DNA of 13,048 nt from positions 1 to 13,048 of the forward strand of contig CAYQAS010000114.1 of assembly GCA_964415525.1 (NCBI GenBank), written 5' to 3'. The position numbers and the translations under genes are program-made. The notes under the pieces are model-generated. The model made no database searches. It saw nothing but the letters and a program-made list of their open reading frames with translations, and was not told the origin of the DNA. Position 1 is the first letter of the stretch. Each line of letters begins with the position of its first letter. Positions 1 to 6,018 of the stretch are shown here, piece by piece. The stretch is from CAZPUI01 sp964415525 (GTDB lineage: Bacteria > Acidobacteriota > Holophagae > Holophagales > Holophagaceae).

Positions 1-704
1 TCCGCGATCAGAAGGGCAAGTTTCGCGAGGCCCACGGCGGCACCCTCTTCCTGGATGAAGTCGGCGACATGTCGCTCAAGACCCAGGCCAAGGTGCTTCG
101 CGTCCTCCAGGAGGGCCGCATCGAGCCCGTGGGGGGCGGCGGCGCCGTAAGCGTGGACGTCCGGGTCATTGCCGCCACCAACAAGGATCTGCAGGAAGAG
201 ATCAAGGCGGGGCGTTTCCGCGAGGATCTCTACTTCCGCCTCGCGGTGGTGCCCTTGCGCATACCGCCCCTGCGAGAGCTCCTGGACGAACTGGTGATGA
301 TGGCGGACACCTTCGTCGCCCGCATCGCCAAGGCCTATGGACGGCCCTCCAAGCGCCTCAGTCCCGAGGCCCGGGACACCCTGCTCAGCCACGACTGGCC
401 CGGCAACGTGCGGGAACTGAAGAACCTCATGGAGCTCGCCGTCATCCTCAGCCGCGGCTCCGAGATCGGCCCCCGCGACCTGGGTCCCCTGGCCAGCCGC
501 CACCTCGCGGAACCGGACCCCTTCACCTTCCCGGACTTCCCGTCCCTGAAGGAAGCCCGGGAGTGGTTCGAGGGCGTCTACATCCAGCGCGAGATCAAGC
601 TGCAGAACGGCAACATGACCCGCGTGGCCGACAAGCTCGGCCTCGACCGCTCCAACCTCTACAAGCGCCTGAAGGCCCTGGGCGTCGAAGGGCGGGAGGG
701 CTGA
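1..704 (+). CDS. Sigma-54-dependent transcriptional activator, AAA+ and Fis-type HTH (5' partial)
   Basis: The reading frame is open from base 3, so the gene begins upstream of the window; 233 residues are visible. What remains is the second half of the NtrC-type AAA+ domain. It shows Walker B GGTLFLDEVGDM (about residues 12-23), sensor I VRVIAATNKD, the arginine-finger region FREDLYFRL and sensor II WPGNVREL. A linker and a C-terminal Fis-type helix-turn-helix follow, ending DKLGLDRSNLYKRLKALGVE. The family hydrolyses ATP to open promoter complexes of sigma-54 RNA polymerase. The GAFTGA loop and any receiver or sensor domain lie off the left edge, so the input signal is unknown. The RSNLYKRL helix recalls NtrX-like response regulators, but that is only a resemblance. 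The stop overlaps the next gene's ATG by one base, which suggests co-translation. Confidence 0.95.
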   Translation, partial: RDQKGKFREAHGGTLFLDEVGDMSLKTQAKVLRVLQEGRIEPVGGGGAVSVDVRVIAATNKDLQEEIKAGRFREDLYFRLAVVPLRIPPLRELLDELVMMADTFVARIAKAYGRPSKRLSPEARDTLLSHDWPGNVRELKNLMELAVILSRGSEIGPRDLGPLASRHLAEPDPFTFPDFPSLKEAREWFEGVYIQREIKLQNGNMTRVADKLGLDRSNLYKRLKALGVEGREG

Positions 705-1177
705 TGGTCCGGGAGCGGCTCTGGTTCAAGATCGGGGATACCGCGACCCAGCTGGGGGTCTCGCCCAAGGAACTGCGCTACTGGGAATCGGTGATCCCGG
801 AGCTGAAGCCCCGCCGCAGCAAGGGCAACCTGCGCTACTACCACCGGGATGAGTTCCCCCGTCTGGAGCGCATCCGCGACTGGCTCAAACAGGGCCTCAC
901 CGTGGCGGACTGCCGGGAGCTGATGCTCCACGGCCAGCTCTCCCGAGGCCTCGGCCTGGGGCTCGAAGAGGAAACACCAGCTCCGCCCCTGCCCACGAAA
1001 CCCGCCCGTGGCCGAAAATCCGCACCCACACCCGCCCCCCCGACCGAAGTCGCTGGCCCCCTTCCAGGGGAACGGCTCAGGCCCGTGACCAAGGCCATCA
1101 AGAGCCTCATCCAGAGGCTGTCCAAACCCCTGGGACGCCCGCCCGCACCAAAACCAATGCTTGACCTCGACCTCTAA
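704..1177 (+). CDS. MerR-family transcriptional regulator
   Basis: A 157-residue protein. The N-terminal winged helix-turn-helix spans about residues 8-75: FKIGDTATQLGVSPKELRYW is the helix-turn-helix, and LRYYHRDEFPRLERI is the wing and following helix. The motif LRYWE followed by an R-Y-Y wing is diagnostic of MerR DNA-binding domains. The C-terminal part, about residues 85-157, is rich in proline, arginine and alanine and has no recognisable effector domain or cysteine metal site, so the ligand cannot be predicted. ATG 704 is chosen because it overlaps the preceding TGA (TGATG) and the HTH begins a few residues later. An upstream in-frame start at 563 would only add out-of-frame shadow of the activator gene. 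The last codons (L-D-L-D-L) overlap the -35 box of the tRNA promoter. Confidence 0.88.
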   Translation: MVRERLWFKIGDTATQLGVSPKELRYWESVIPELKPRRSKGNLRYYHRDEFPRLERIRDWLKQGLTVADCRELMLHGQLSRGLGLGLEEETPAPPLPTKPARGRKSAPTPAPPTEVAGPLPGERLRPVTKAIKSLIQRLSKPLGRPPAPKPMLDLDL

Positions 1178-1189
1178 CATGCGTAAAGT
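1161..1189 (+). promoter_or_regulatory. Sigma-70-type promoter of tRNA-Pro
   Basis: TTGACC (1161-1166, 5/6 to TTGACA), a 17-bp spacer, then TAAAGT (1184-1189, 4/6 to TATAAT). Initiation would fall near 1195-1198, a few bases before the mature tRNA 5' end at 1201. The -35 hexamer lies inside the last codons of the MerR-type gene and the -10 lies just after its stop. The spacing and position make this a convincing tRNA promoter. Activity is inferred. Confidence 0.65.
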
Positions 1190-1200
1190 TACAACTTCAT

Positions 1201-1253
<53 letters not shown>

Positions 1254-1277
<24 letters not shown>

Positions 1278-1337
1278 ATGAATGGAAGAGGGCACCTGCA
1301 AAGGTGCCCTCAACTGTTTGTGCGAGAAGATTCGAAC
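1254..1337. repeat. 16-nt inverted repeat: tRNA T-arm and its reverse complement downstream
   Basis: GTTCGAATCTTCTCGC (1254-1269, T-loop to acceptor stem of tRNA-Pro) has an exact reverse complement GCGAGAAGATTCGAAC at 1322-1337. The terminator hairpin (1288-1311) sits between the arms, so 1254-1337 is one large interrupted palindrome. In a readthrough transcript the downstream arm could pair with the tRNA T-arm and part of its acceptor strand. The same downstream arm recurs at 1496-1511 in the second tandem copy. A third, shorter TTCGAA-containing box, GTTCGAATC, is at 1356-1364. Confidence 0.85.
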
Positions 1338-1440
1338 GCCGGATGTTCAAGAGAAGTTCGAATCCCCCCGCCGATCTCACAGCGCCGCTGCGCTGTGGTC
1401 CCACTCTCCAGCTGAAGCTGGCTCGCGGAGGCGGGGCCCC
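1267..1440 (+). repeat. 174-bp tandem direct repeat, copy 1
   Basis: This copy aligns base for base with 1441-1614; identity starts at 1267 (1266 differs from 1440) and ends at 1440/1614. It begins with the tRNA 3' strand CGCGCCGACCA. It then holds the terminator hairpin, the inverted T-arm copy (1322-1337), hairpin CACAGCGC-CGCT-GCGCTGTG (1378-1397), small hairpin CCAGC-TGAA-GCTGG (1408-1421) and a terminal GGGGCCCC palindrome (1433-1440). No protein-coding signal is seen. Because 174 is divisible by three, a spurious frame stays open through both copies. Confidence 0.95.
1288..1311 (+). terminator. Terminator-like hairpin after tRNA-Pro
   Basis: GAGGGCACCT (1288-1297) and AGGTGCCCTC (1302-1311) form a perfect 10-bp stem closed by the GNRA-type loop GCAA. 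Only a weak T-rich stretch (AACTGTTTGT) follows, so it is probably an intrinsic terminator of moderate strength or a 3'-processing structure. Confidence 0.7.
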
Positions 1441-1614
1441 CGCGCCGACCAATGAATGGAAGAGGGCACCTGCAAAGGTGCCCTCAACTGTTTGTGCGAG
1501 AAGATTCGAACGCCGGATGTTCAAGAGAAGTTCGAATCCCCCCGCCGATCTCACAGCGCCGCTGCGCTGTGGTCCCACTCTCCAGCTGAAGCTGGCTCGC
1601 GGAGGCGGGGCCCC
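1441..1614 (+). repeat. 174-bp tandem direct repeat, copy 2
   Basis: A perfect second copy of 1267-1440. It starts with a duplicated tRNA-Pro 3' end (1441-1451, acceptor 3' strand plus ACCA) without the rest of the tRNA. The terminator hairpin is at 1462-1485, the inverted T-arm copy at 1496-1511 and the GC hairpin at 1552-1571. The absence of any difference between copies implies a recent duplication or continuing homogenisation. Together the two copies occupy nearly all of the 398-nt gap between the tRNA and the PAS gene. Confidence 0.95.
1462..1485 (+). terminator. Second copy of the terminator-like hairpin
   Basis: Identical 10-bp stem with GCAA loop, 174 bp downstream of the first as part of tandem copy 2. 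It would act as a back-up terminator for readthrough from the tRNA promoter and help insulate the PAS gene. Confidence 0.6.
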
Positions 1615-1675
1615 GCGCGCATCCATCAAGCTCACCCGTCAACATGCCGAAAGGCTGACGTTACCCGGAGCCCAT

Positions 1676-2302
1676 ATGGATGCTCGCCTCTCCCTAGAAG
1701 AATATGCGCCACTCGTAGAACAGGCGCCCATCCTAATCTGGCGGGCAGGCACAGATGCGCTCTGCAATTACTTCAATCAGAGATGGTTGGAGTTCACAGG
1801 TCGATCCATCGAGCAGGAACAGGGCAACGGTTGGGCGGAAGGGGTTCATCCCGAAGACTTCCAGCGCTGCCTCGACATTTACGTCTCGTCCTTTGGCAAG
1901 CGCGAGATCTTTGAGATGGAGTACCGGCTCCGGCGCCATGACGGCGTCTACCGCTGGATCTTCGACCGCGGCGTGCCCTTCTGGCATCCGGATGGCGGCT
2001 TCGCCGGCTACATCGGAAGCTGCACGGATGTCACGGAGCGGGTCGAAGCCCAGGCAGAGCTCGAGGCCGCTCGCCTGGCCCAGATCCGCACCCTCCAGGG
2101 CCTACTTCCGATCTGCATGATGTGCAAGAAGATCAAGAACGACGAAGGCTACTGGGAAGTACTGGAGACCTACATCCACGAACACTCGCAGGCCGATTTC
2201 AGCCACGGATTCTGCCCGGAGTGCTACAGCCGCTACATGGCTGAGCTCCGCGCGGAAATCCGCAACAGCAAGGCCGACGCCACGCCCCTCACCGGTTCTT
2301 GA
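1676..2302 (+). CDS. PAS-domain sensor protein with C-terminal CxxC/CxxC zinc-type motif
   Basis: A 208-residue soluble protein. Residues about 10-125 form a PAS_3-type fold: LVEQAPILIWRAG, the FTGRSIEQ stretch, VHPEDF, the EYRLRRHDGVYRWI beta strands and the closing GYIGSCTDVTER. A short helical linker (about 123-142) leads to LPICMMCKKIKNDEGYW and a final FSHGFCPEC. C147, C150, C180 and C183, with H177 nearby, could bind a metal. This C-terminal module recurs at the ends of bacterial PAS proteins and response regulators; its role is not established to my knowledge. No kinase, GGDEF or HTH domain is present, so it must signal through a partner. ATG 1676 is preferred because GGAG (1667-1670) sits 5 nt upstream; the frame is open further upstream only across the repeats and tRNA. 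Confidence 0.88.
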   Translation: MDARLSLEEYAPLVEQAPILIWRAGTDALCNYFNQRWLEFTGRSIEQEQGNGWAEGVHPEDFQRCLDIYVSSFGKREIFEMEYRLRRHDGVYRWIFDRGVPFWHPDGGFAGYIGSCTDVTERVEAQAELEAARLAQIRTLQGLLPICMMCKKIKNDEGYWEVLETYIHEHSQADFSHGFCPECYSRYMAELRAEIRNSKADATPLTGS

Positions 2303-2317
2303 GCCCCCTGCCGGAGG

Positions 2318-2343
2318 CCGCGTCCGTAGTACCTTGGACGCGG
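2318..2343. promoter_or_regulatory. Inverted repeat just upstream of the pigment operon
   Basis: CCGCGTCC (2318-2325) and GGACGCGG (2336-2343) are perfect 8-bp arms around a 10-nt spacer, centred between the PAS stop (2302) and the first operon ATG (2352). No T-run follows. It could be an operator dyad, a rho-independent-like stop for the PAS gene, or a leader hairpin. I see no good -35/-10 pair nearby. Confidence 0.4.
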
Positions 2344-2351
2344 ATTCGGCC

Positions 2352-3062
2352 ATGAACCTGACCTTCACCCTTCCCCTGCAACGCGCCGCCCTCTGGACGG
2401 AAGCCGCGCCATCCAGCGACGCGCCCCTCCCCCCCTGGCTCGATCACGCCTGGGGCACGCCGGATGTCGCCTTCGTGGAACCCATGACCCGCCGACGCCT
2501 GGGGCACATGGCCCGCAGCGTCTTCCATTGCGCCTCTCGCGTGGCACCGCCCGAGGGCTGCCGCATGGTCTTCGCATCCCAACACGGGGACTGTGAGCGC
2601 GCGGCGGTGCTGATGGAGGATGTCGCCAAGGCCAGCCCGCTGTCTCCCACCCAATTCGCCATCTCCGTCCACAACGCCATCTCCGGCCAGTGGTCCCTTC
2701 AGCGACAGGACCGCGCTCCCAGTTCCGCGATCGCAGCGGGACCGGACACTTTCGCCCTCGGCCTGCTGGAGGCGTGGCTGGCCTGGCGGCGCCAGCCCGA
2801 CCTCCCCGTGCTCTACCTCTTCGCCGAAGCGCGAATGCCCGAGGTCTTCTCAGGATTCTCAAAACAGCAGCCTGAGCCCCATGCCGCGGCCCTCCTCATC
2901 GGGGGACCGGCTGTCGCCCACCTCGCCTGGACCCGGGAGGACGCGCCACGGGACGAGGATCCGGCGACCGCCCTGAGCATGTGTGCCATCGAAGGCCTGA
3001 AATCCGCCATGGGCATGGACTGGTCCGGCCCCACGGGCACCTGGAGCCTCCGTGTCACCTGA
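2352..3062 (+). CDS. Beta-ketoacyl synthase-like protein (ApeC/chain-length-factor type)
   Basis: A 236-residue protein resembling the 'beta-ketoacyl synthase-like, N-terminal' family that opens APE clusters. Visible traits are FVEPMTRRRLGHMARSVFHC (residues 41-60), MVFASQHGD (72-80), SPTQFAISVHNAISGQWS (98-115) and SSAIAAGPDTFALGLLEAW (124-142). In a true ketosynthase the last segment would carry the nucleophilic cysteine; here there is none, so it is probably non-catalytic. In the characterised E. coli APE system the homologue ApeC pairs with KS ApeO as a KS/chain-length-factor heterodimer; by analogy its partner here is the KS at 11517. ATG 2352 is chosen by homology. No clear Shine-Dalgarno is seen, and an in-frame TTG at 2334 would add six residues. 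The 3' end overlaps the next gene by 11 nt. Confidence 0.82.
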   Translation: MNLTFTLPLQRAALWTEAAPSSDAPLPPWLDHAWGTPDVAFVEPMTRRRLGHMARSVFHCASRVAPPEGCRMVFASQHGDCERAAVLMEDVAKASPLSPTQFAISVHNAISGQWSLQRQDRAPSSAIAAGPDTFALGLLEAWLAWRRQPDLPVLYLFAEARMPEVFSGFSKQQPEPHAAALLIGGPAVAHLAWTREDAPRDEDPATALSMCAIEGLKSAMGMDWSGPTGTWSLRVT

Positions 3063-3834
3063 GGCCAGGGGGCTTGGCAAGATACTGGCGAGCGCCTTCC
3101 TGTTCAGCTGCCTGGGCCTCGGTGGGCTGCTGCTTTCGCTGCTGGCGTGCCCGATCCTCTGGCTCCTGCCTGCCTCCCGCCGACGCACATGCGGCACGGC
3201 CCTCATCCATCACTGCTTCCGAGGTTTCGTCTGGGGTCTCGAGGTCAGCGGCATCCTCCGGGTCCACGCAGTGGATCTGCCGGATGCCGGTTCCACACGA
3301 GGCGCCGTGCTCGTCGCCAACCACCCCTCCTGGCTCGACATCGTCGTGCTCCTCGCCCTCCTGCCCGGCGCGGTGTGTGTCGTGAAGCAGGCGGTATGGT
3401 TCAACCCATTCTTCGGCCTGCTCGTGCGCACCGCAGGCTTTCTCCCCATCCGCGATGCCGAGCGCCTGCTGGAGGATGGCGCAGCGGCACTCGCCCGGGG
3501 TCAGGCGCTCGTCCTCTTTCCCGAAGGTACCCGCACCCGCCCCGACCAGCCCCTCGCCTTCCAGCGAGGCGCCGCCCACCTCGCCCTGCGCACGGGTGCA
3601 CCCCTGATTCCACTGGTGCTCACGGTGACTCCACCGCTCTTGGAAAAAGGAGACCGATGGTATGATGTGCCTATTCATACCTGCCTGTTCCGCGTCCGCG
3701 GGCGGCAGCCCTTCTCCTTCGATCCACCCCCGCCCGAGGGACCCGAACGGGTGCAGCGGGCGCGGCAAGTGACGGAAGTTCTGGAGGGGTTCTACGATCG
3801 GGAGCTCCATGGGACGCAGCATCACCCCGCATGA
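3052..3834 (+). CDS. PlsC-type 1-acyl-glycerol-3-phosphate acyltransferase-like protein
   Basis: A 260-residue membrane-associated acyltransferase. A hydrophobic N-terminal segment (about residues 10-38) should anchor it in the inner membrane. The four PlsC/LPLAT blocks are present: NHPSWLD (the H-x4-D catalytic motif), a middle block WFNPFFGLLVRTAGFLPI, LFPEGTRTR and GAPLIPLVL. The start is GTG 3052, preceded by GGAG at 3043-3046; it lies within the previous gene. APE and xanthomonadin clusters carry a PlsC homologue at this position, thought to esterify the finished polyene to a lipid acceptor. That role is inferred here, and housekeeping phospholipid synthesis is less likely given the operon. 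Its end overlaps the first ACP gene by 26 nt. Confidence 0.88.
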   Translation: MSPEARGLGKILASAFLFSCLGLGGLLLSLLACPILWLLPASRRRTCGTALIHHCFRGFVWGLEVSGILRVHAVDLPDAGSTRGAVLVANHPSWLDIVVLLALLPGAVCVVKQAVWFNPFFGLLVRTAGFLPIRDAERLLEDGAAALARGQALVLFPEGTRTRPDQPLAFQRGAAHLALRTGAPLIPLVLTVTPPLLEKGDRWYDVPIHTCLFRVRGRQPFSFDPPPPEGPERVQRARQVTEVLEGFYDRELHGTQHHPA

Positions 3835-4075
3835 AGTGAAGACCTTCATCATCGAGACCCTCGGCCTGGAGGACATGGGCCCGGAGGATCTCGGGGATGA
3901 CACGCCCCTCTTCGAAGGCGGCCTGGGCCTGGATTCCATCGACACCCTGGAACTCGGCATCGCCCTGCGCAAGACCTACGGCATCCAGCTGGGCGACGAC
4001 TTCTCCGTCAAGGAGCGCCTGAGCAGCGTCCGCGCCCTCACGGACTTCCTCACCGCCCTTCCCGAGCAGGCCTGA
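3809..4075 (+). CDS. Acyl carrier protein 1 (APE-type)
   Basis: An 88-residue carrier protein. The phosphopantetheine attachment serine is S43 in LGLDSIDTLELG, followed by helix II/III residues typical of ACPs and a C-terminal helix. The DSID motif (rather than DSLD or DSVE) is common in carrier proteins of aryl-polyene and DltC-like systems. ATG 3809 has GGAG 4 nt upstream and lies inside the end of the acyltransferase gene. It is followed after a single base by a second, clearly different ACP. In APE pathways two ACPs divide starter loading and chain extension; which one does which here cannot be read from sequence. Confidence 0.93.
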   Translation: MGRSITPHEVKTFIIETLGLEDMGPEDLGDDTPLFEGGLGLDSIDTLELGIALRKTYGIQLGDDFSVKERLSSVRALTDFLTALPEQA

Positions 4076-4076
4076 C

Positions 4077-4331
4077 ATGACGTTCACCCCGGAAGCCATC
4101 CTCGCCAAGCTCCAGAGCGTCCTCGCCGAGACGTTCCAGCTCGACCCCGCCACCATCACCCCCGAGGCGCACCTGTTCACGGACCTGGGGCTGGACAGCA
4201 TCGATGCCGTGGAGCTGGCCATCCAGCTGCAGCAGTTCACCCACAAGCGCATGAAGGCTGAAGACTTCAAGCAGGTGCGCACCGTCCAGGACGTGGTGGA
4301 TACGCTCCACAAGATGCTGCAGGAAGCCTGA
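4077..4331 (+). CDS. Acyl carrier protein 2 (APE-type)
   Basis: An 84-residue acyl carrier protein with attachment serine S41 in LFTDLGLDSIDAVELAIQLQ and a classical helix I (ILAKLQSVLAETFQLDPATI). It differs from ACP1 in the helix III/IV region (HKRMKAEDFKQVRTVQDVVD), so the pair is not a recent duplication. ATG 4077 is one base after the ACP1 stop, implying translational coupling. A 35-nt gap follows, the largest inside the front half of the operon. At this point many APE clusters have a COG4648-type small membrane protein; none is encoded here. Confidence 0.93.
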   Translation: MTFTPEAILAKLQSVLAETFQLDPATITPEAHLFTDLGLDSIDAVELAIQLQQFTHKRMKAEDFKQVRTVQDVVDTLHKMLQEA

Positions 4332-4366
4332 GGTCGGCGCGCGCCGCCGGGGCTGAGGAACCGCGA

Positions 4367-5689
4367 ATGACGCGAACGAACGCGAACGGGGAGGGGCACT
4401 TGACGGTGCTGAACGCCCTGCTCGTGGGAGATGCCTCCCGCAGCGTGGCCTACTCTCAGGAAGGCATGCACACCCAGGCCGATCTGCGGGACGCTGCAGC
4501 CCGGGTCCACGCATCGATCCTCCCGGGATCGCGCCACCTGCTGGCCTGCGAGGATCCCTTCGCCTTCCTCGCCACCCTTCTGGGGCTGGCGGCCGCCGGG
4601 TGCACCGCCGTCCTGCCCCCCAACCACCTGCTTGCCACCCTGGAGACCCTGGCGACCGAGGTGGATGGCGTGCTGACGGCACTTCCCACCAGCCCGATCA
4701 CGGCGCCCCTGCCCCCCCTCCAGGACATCGACCTCGTCTTCTGGACCAGCGGCAGCTCGGGTCAACCCAAGGCCGTGGTACGGAAGCTCTCCCACCTCAC
4801 CCTTGAAGTGGTAGTGCTGGAGGCCCTCTTCGGCAGCCACTTCCAGGAAGGCCCCGTCCTCGGCACCGTGCCCCATCACCACATCTACGGCTGCCTCTTC
4901 CGGGTGCTCTGGCCCTGGATGACCGGCCGCCCCTTCGCCGCGGAAACCACCGGCCACCCGGATCACTTCGTCCAGGAACACGGCGCCCTCGTTTCGAGCC
5001 CGGCCCATCTCTCCCGCATGCTGCGGCTGGTGGACTTCGCCACCATCGCGCACCCCCTGGCGGCGGTCTTCTCTTCGGGCGGCCCGCTCTCCCGGGAGGA
5101 TGCCCTGGCCTGGGGGAGATGGGTAAAGGATGGCGTCGTGGAGGTCTACGGCAGCACCGAGAGCGGGGGCATCGCCTGGCGCATCCAGGACGAAGATCCC
5201 GAGAGCCGCTGCTGGCGCCCCTTTCCGGATATTGCCGTCGCGCTTGAAGCCGATGGCGCCCTGCGCATCCACACCCCCCGCGTGGAGGGTGGCACCCTGC
5301 GAATGGAGGACCGGGCCGCCCTGCGCCCCGATGGCCGCTTCGAGCTGCTAGGGCGCCTGGACCGGGTCGTGAAGGTCGAGGAGAAGCGCGTGTCCCTCCC
5401 TGAACTGGAAACGGCCCTGGAATCGATCCCGGACGTCCGCCGCGCCGCCGTGGTGGTGCTAGAGGGGCCGCGCCGGGCCCTGGGCGCCGTCCTCGCCATG
5501 GACGCCCCCCCCGCAGCGGCAGCCGAGCGGCGCGCCCTGGCGGCAAAGCTCCGCAGCCACCTCGCCCAGCGCTTCGACGCCGTGCTCCTCCCAAGGCGCT
5601 GGCGCTTCGTGCAAGAGCTGCCCACGGACAACCGGGGCAAGCTGCCCCAAGAGGCCCTCCTGGCCCTCTTCGCACAGGCCGACCGATGA
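4367..5689 (+). CDS. AMP-dependent acyl/aryl-ACP (CoA) ligase, ApeH-like
   Basis: A 440-residue ANL-superfamily adenylating enzyme, shorter than the usual 500-550 residues, as is typical of the APE cluster ligases. Motifs: A3 P-loop TSGSSGQPK (residues 127-135), A5 YGSTE (261-265), the hinge/A8 region RLDRVVKVEEKRVSLPELE, and the C-terminal catalytic lysine in NRGKLP (K425). It should adenylate a carboxylic acid, most plausibly the aryl-acrylate made by the adjacent ammonia-lyase, and pass it to an ACP phosphopantetheine. That substrate is inferred from context. ATG 4367 has GAGGA about 6 nt upstream. The stop overlaps the next start (ATGA). An 8-C run at 5505-5512 lies near the start of the C-terminal domain. 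Confidence 0.88.
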   Translation: MTRTNANGEGHLTVLNALLVGDASRSVAYSQEGMHTQADLRDAAARVHASILPGSRHLLACEDPFAFLATLLGLAAAGCTAVLPPNHLLATLETLATEVDGVLTALPTSPITAPLPPLQDIDLVFWTSGSSGQPKAVVRKLSHLTLEVVVLEALFGSHFQEGPVLGTVPHHHIYGCLFRVLWPWMTGRPFAAETTGHPDHFVQEHGALVSSPAHLSRMLRLVDFATIAHPLAAVFSSGGPLSREDALAWGRWVKDGVVEVYGSTESGGIAWRIQDEDPESRCWRPFPDIAVALEADGALRIHTPRVEGGTLRMEDRAALRPDGRFELLGRLDRVVKVEEKRVSLPELETALESIPDVRRAAVVVLEGPRRALGAVLAMDAPPAAAAERRALAAKLRSHLAQRFDAVLLPRRWRFVQELPTDNRGKLPQEALLALFAQADR

Positions 5690-6018
5690 TGCCCCTGCCG
5701 CCCTTCGCGCCCACCGCGGATCCGCACTGCTTCACATTCACCCTCGAGGCCGACCACCCCGCCTTCGCGGGCCACTTTCCCGGCCAGCCCATCCTGCCGG
5801 GGGTCGTGCAGGTGGACTGGGCCATCCGCCAGGGCGAAGCCGTCTTCGGGCCCCTCGGCGCCTTCAGCCGCCTCACCCAGCTCAAGTTCATGCGCCTCAT
5901 CCAGCCCGGGGAGCCGATCACCCTGGCGTTGGCCCACGATCCAGCGAAGCGCGCCCTCAGCTTCACGTTTGAAGGCTCGGACGGCCGCAAGGCCTCTGGT
6001 ACCGTCAACTTCCTATGA
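5686..6018 (+). CDS. Short hot-dog 3-hydroxyacyl-ACP dehydratase (ApeI/FabZ-like)
   Basis: A 110-residue single hot-dog domain. GHFPGQPILPGVVQVDW (residues 29-45) is the FabZ active-site loop, with catalytic H30. The acidic partner, 14 residues later, is D44 instead of the glutamate of E. coli FabZ; FabA also uses aspartate. It probably dehydrates 3-hydroxyacyl-ACP during polyene extension. In APE systems ApeI works alongside a second dehydratase (ApeP), which is absent here, so this may be the only cluster-encoded dehydratase. The start is the first ATG of ATGATG, overlapping the ligase stop by 4 nt; the second ATG (5689) is possible. The 3' end overlaps the ammonia-lyase start by 4 nt. Confidence 0.87.
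   Translation: MMPLPPFAPTADPHCFTFTLEADHPAFAGHFPGQPILPGVVQVDWAIRQGEAVFGPLGAFSRLTQLKFMRLIQPGEPITLALAHDPAKRALSFTFEGSDGRKASGTVNFL

Noticed and set aside
1637..1670. Hairpin with GAAA tetraloop (CGTCA...GCC-GAAA-GGC-TGACG) before the PAS gene, recalling part of a c-di-GMP-I riboswitch
   Set aside because: Only one short stem with a 4-nt bulge is present. The second helix and the conserved tetraloop-receptor and ligand-binding core are missing.
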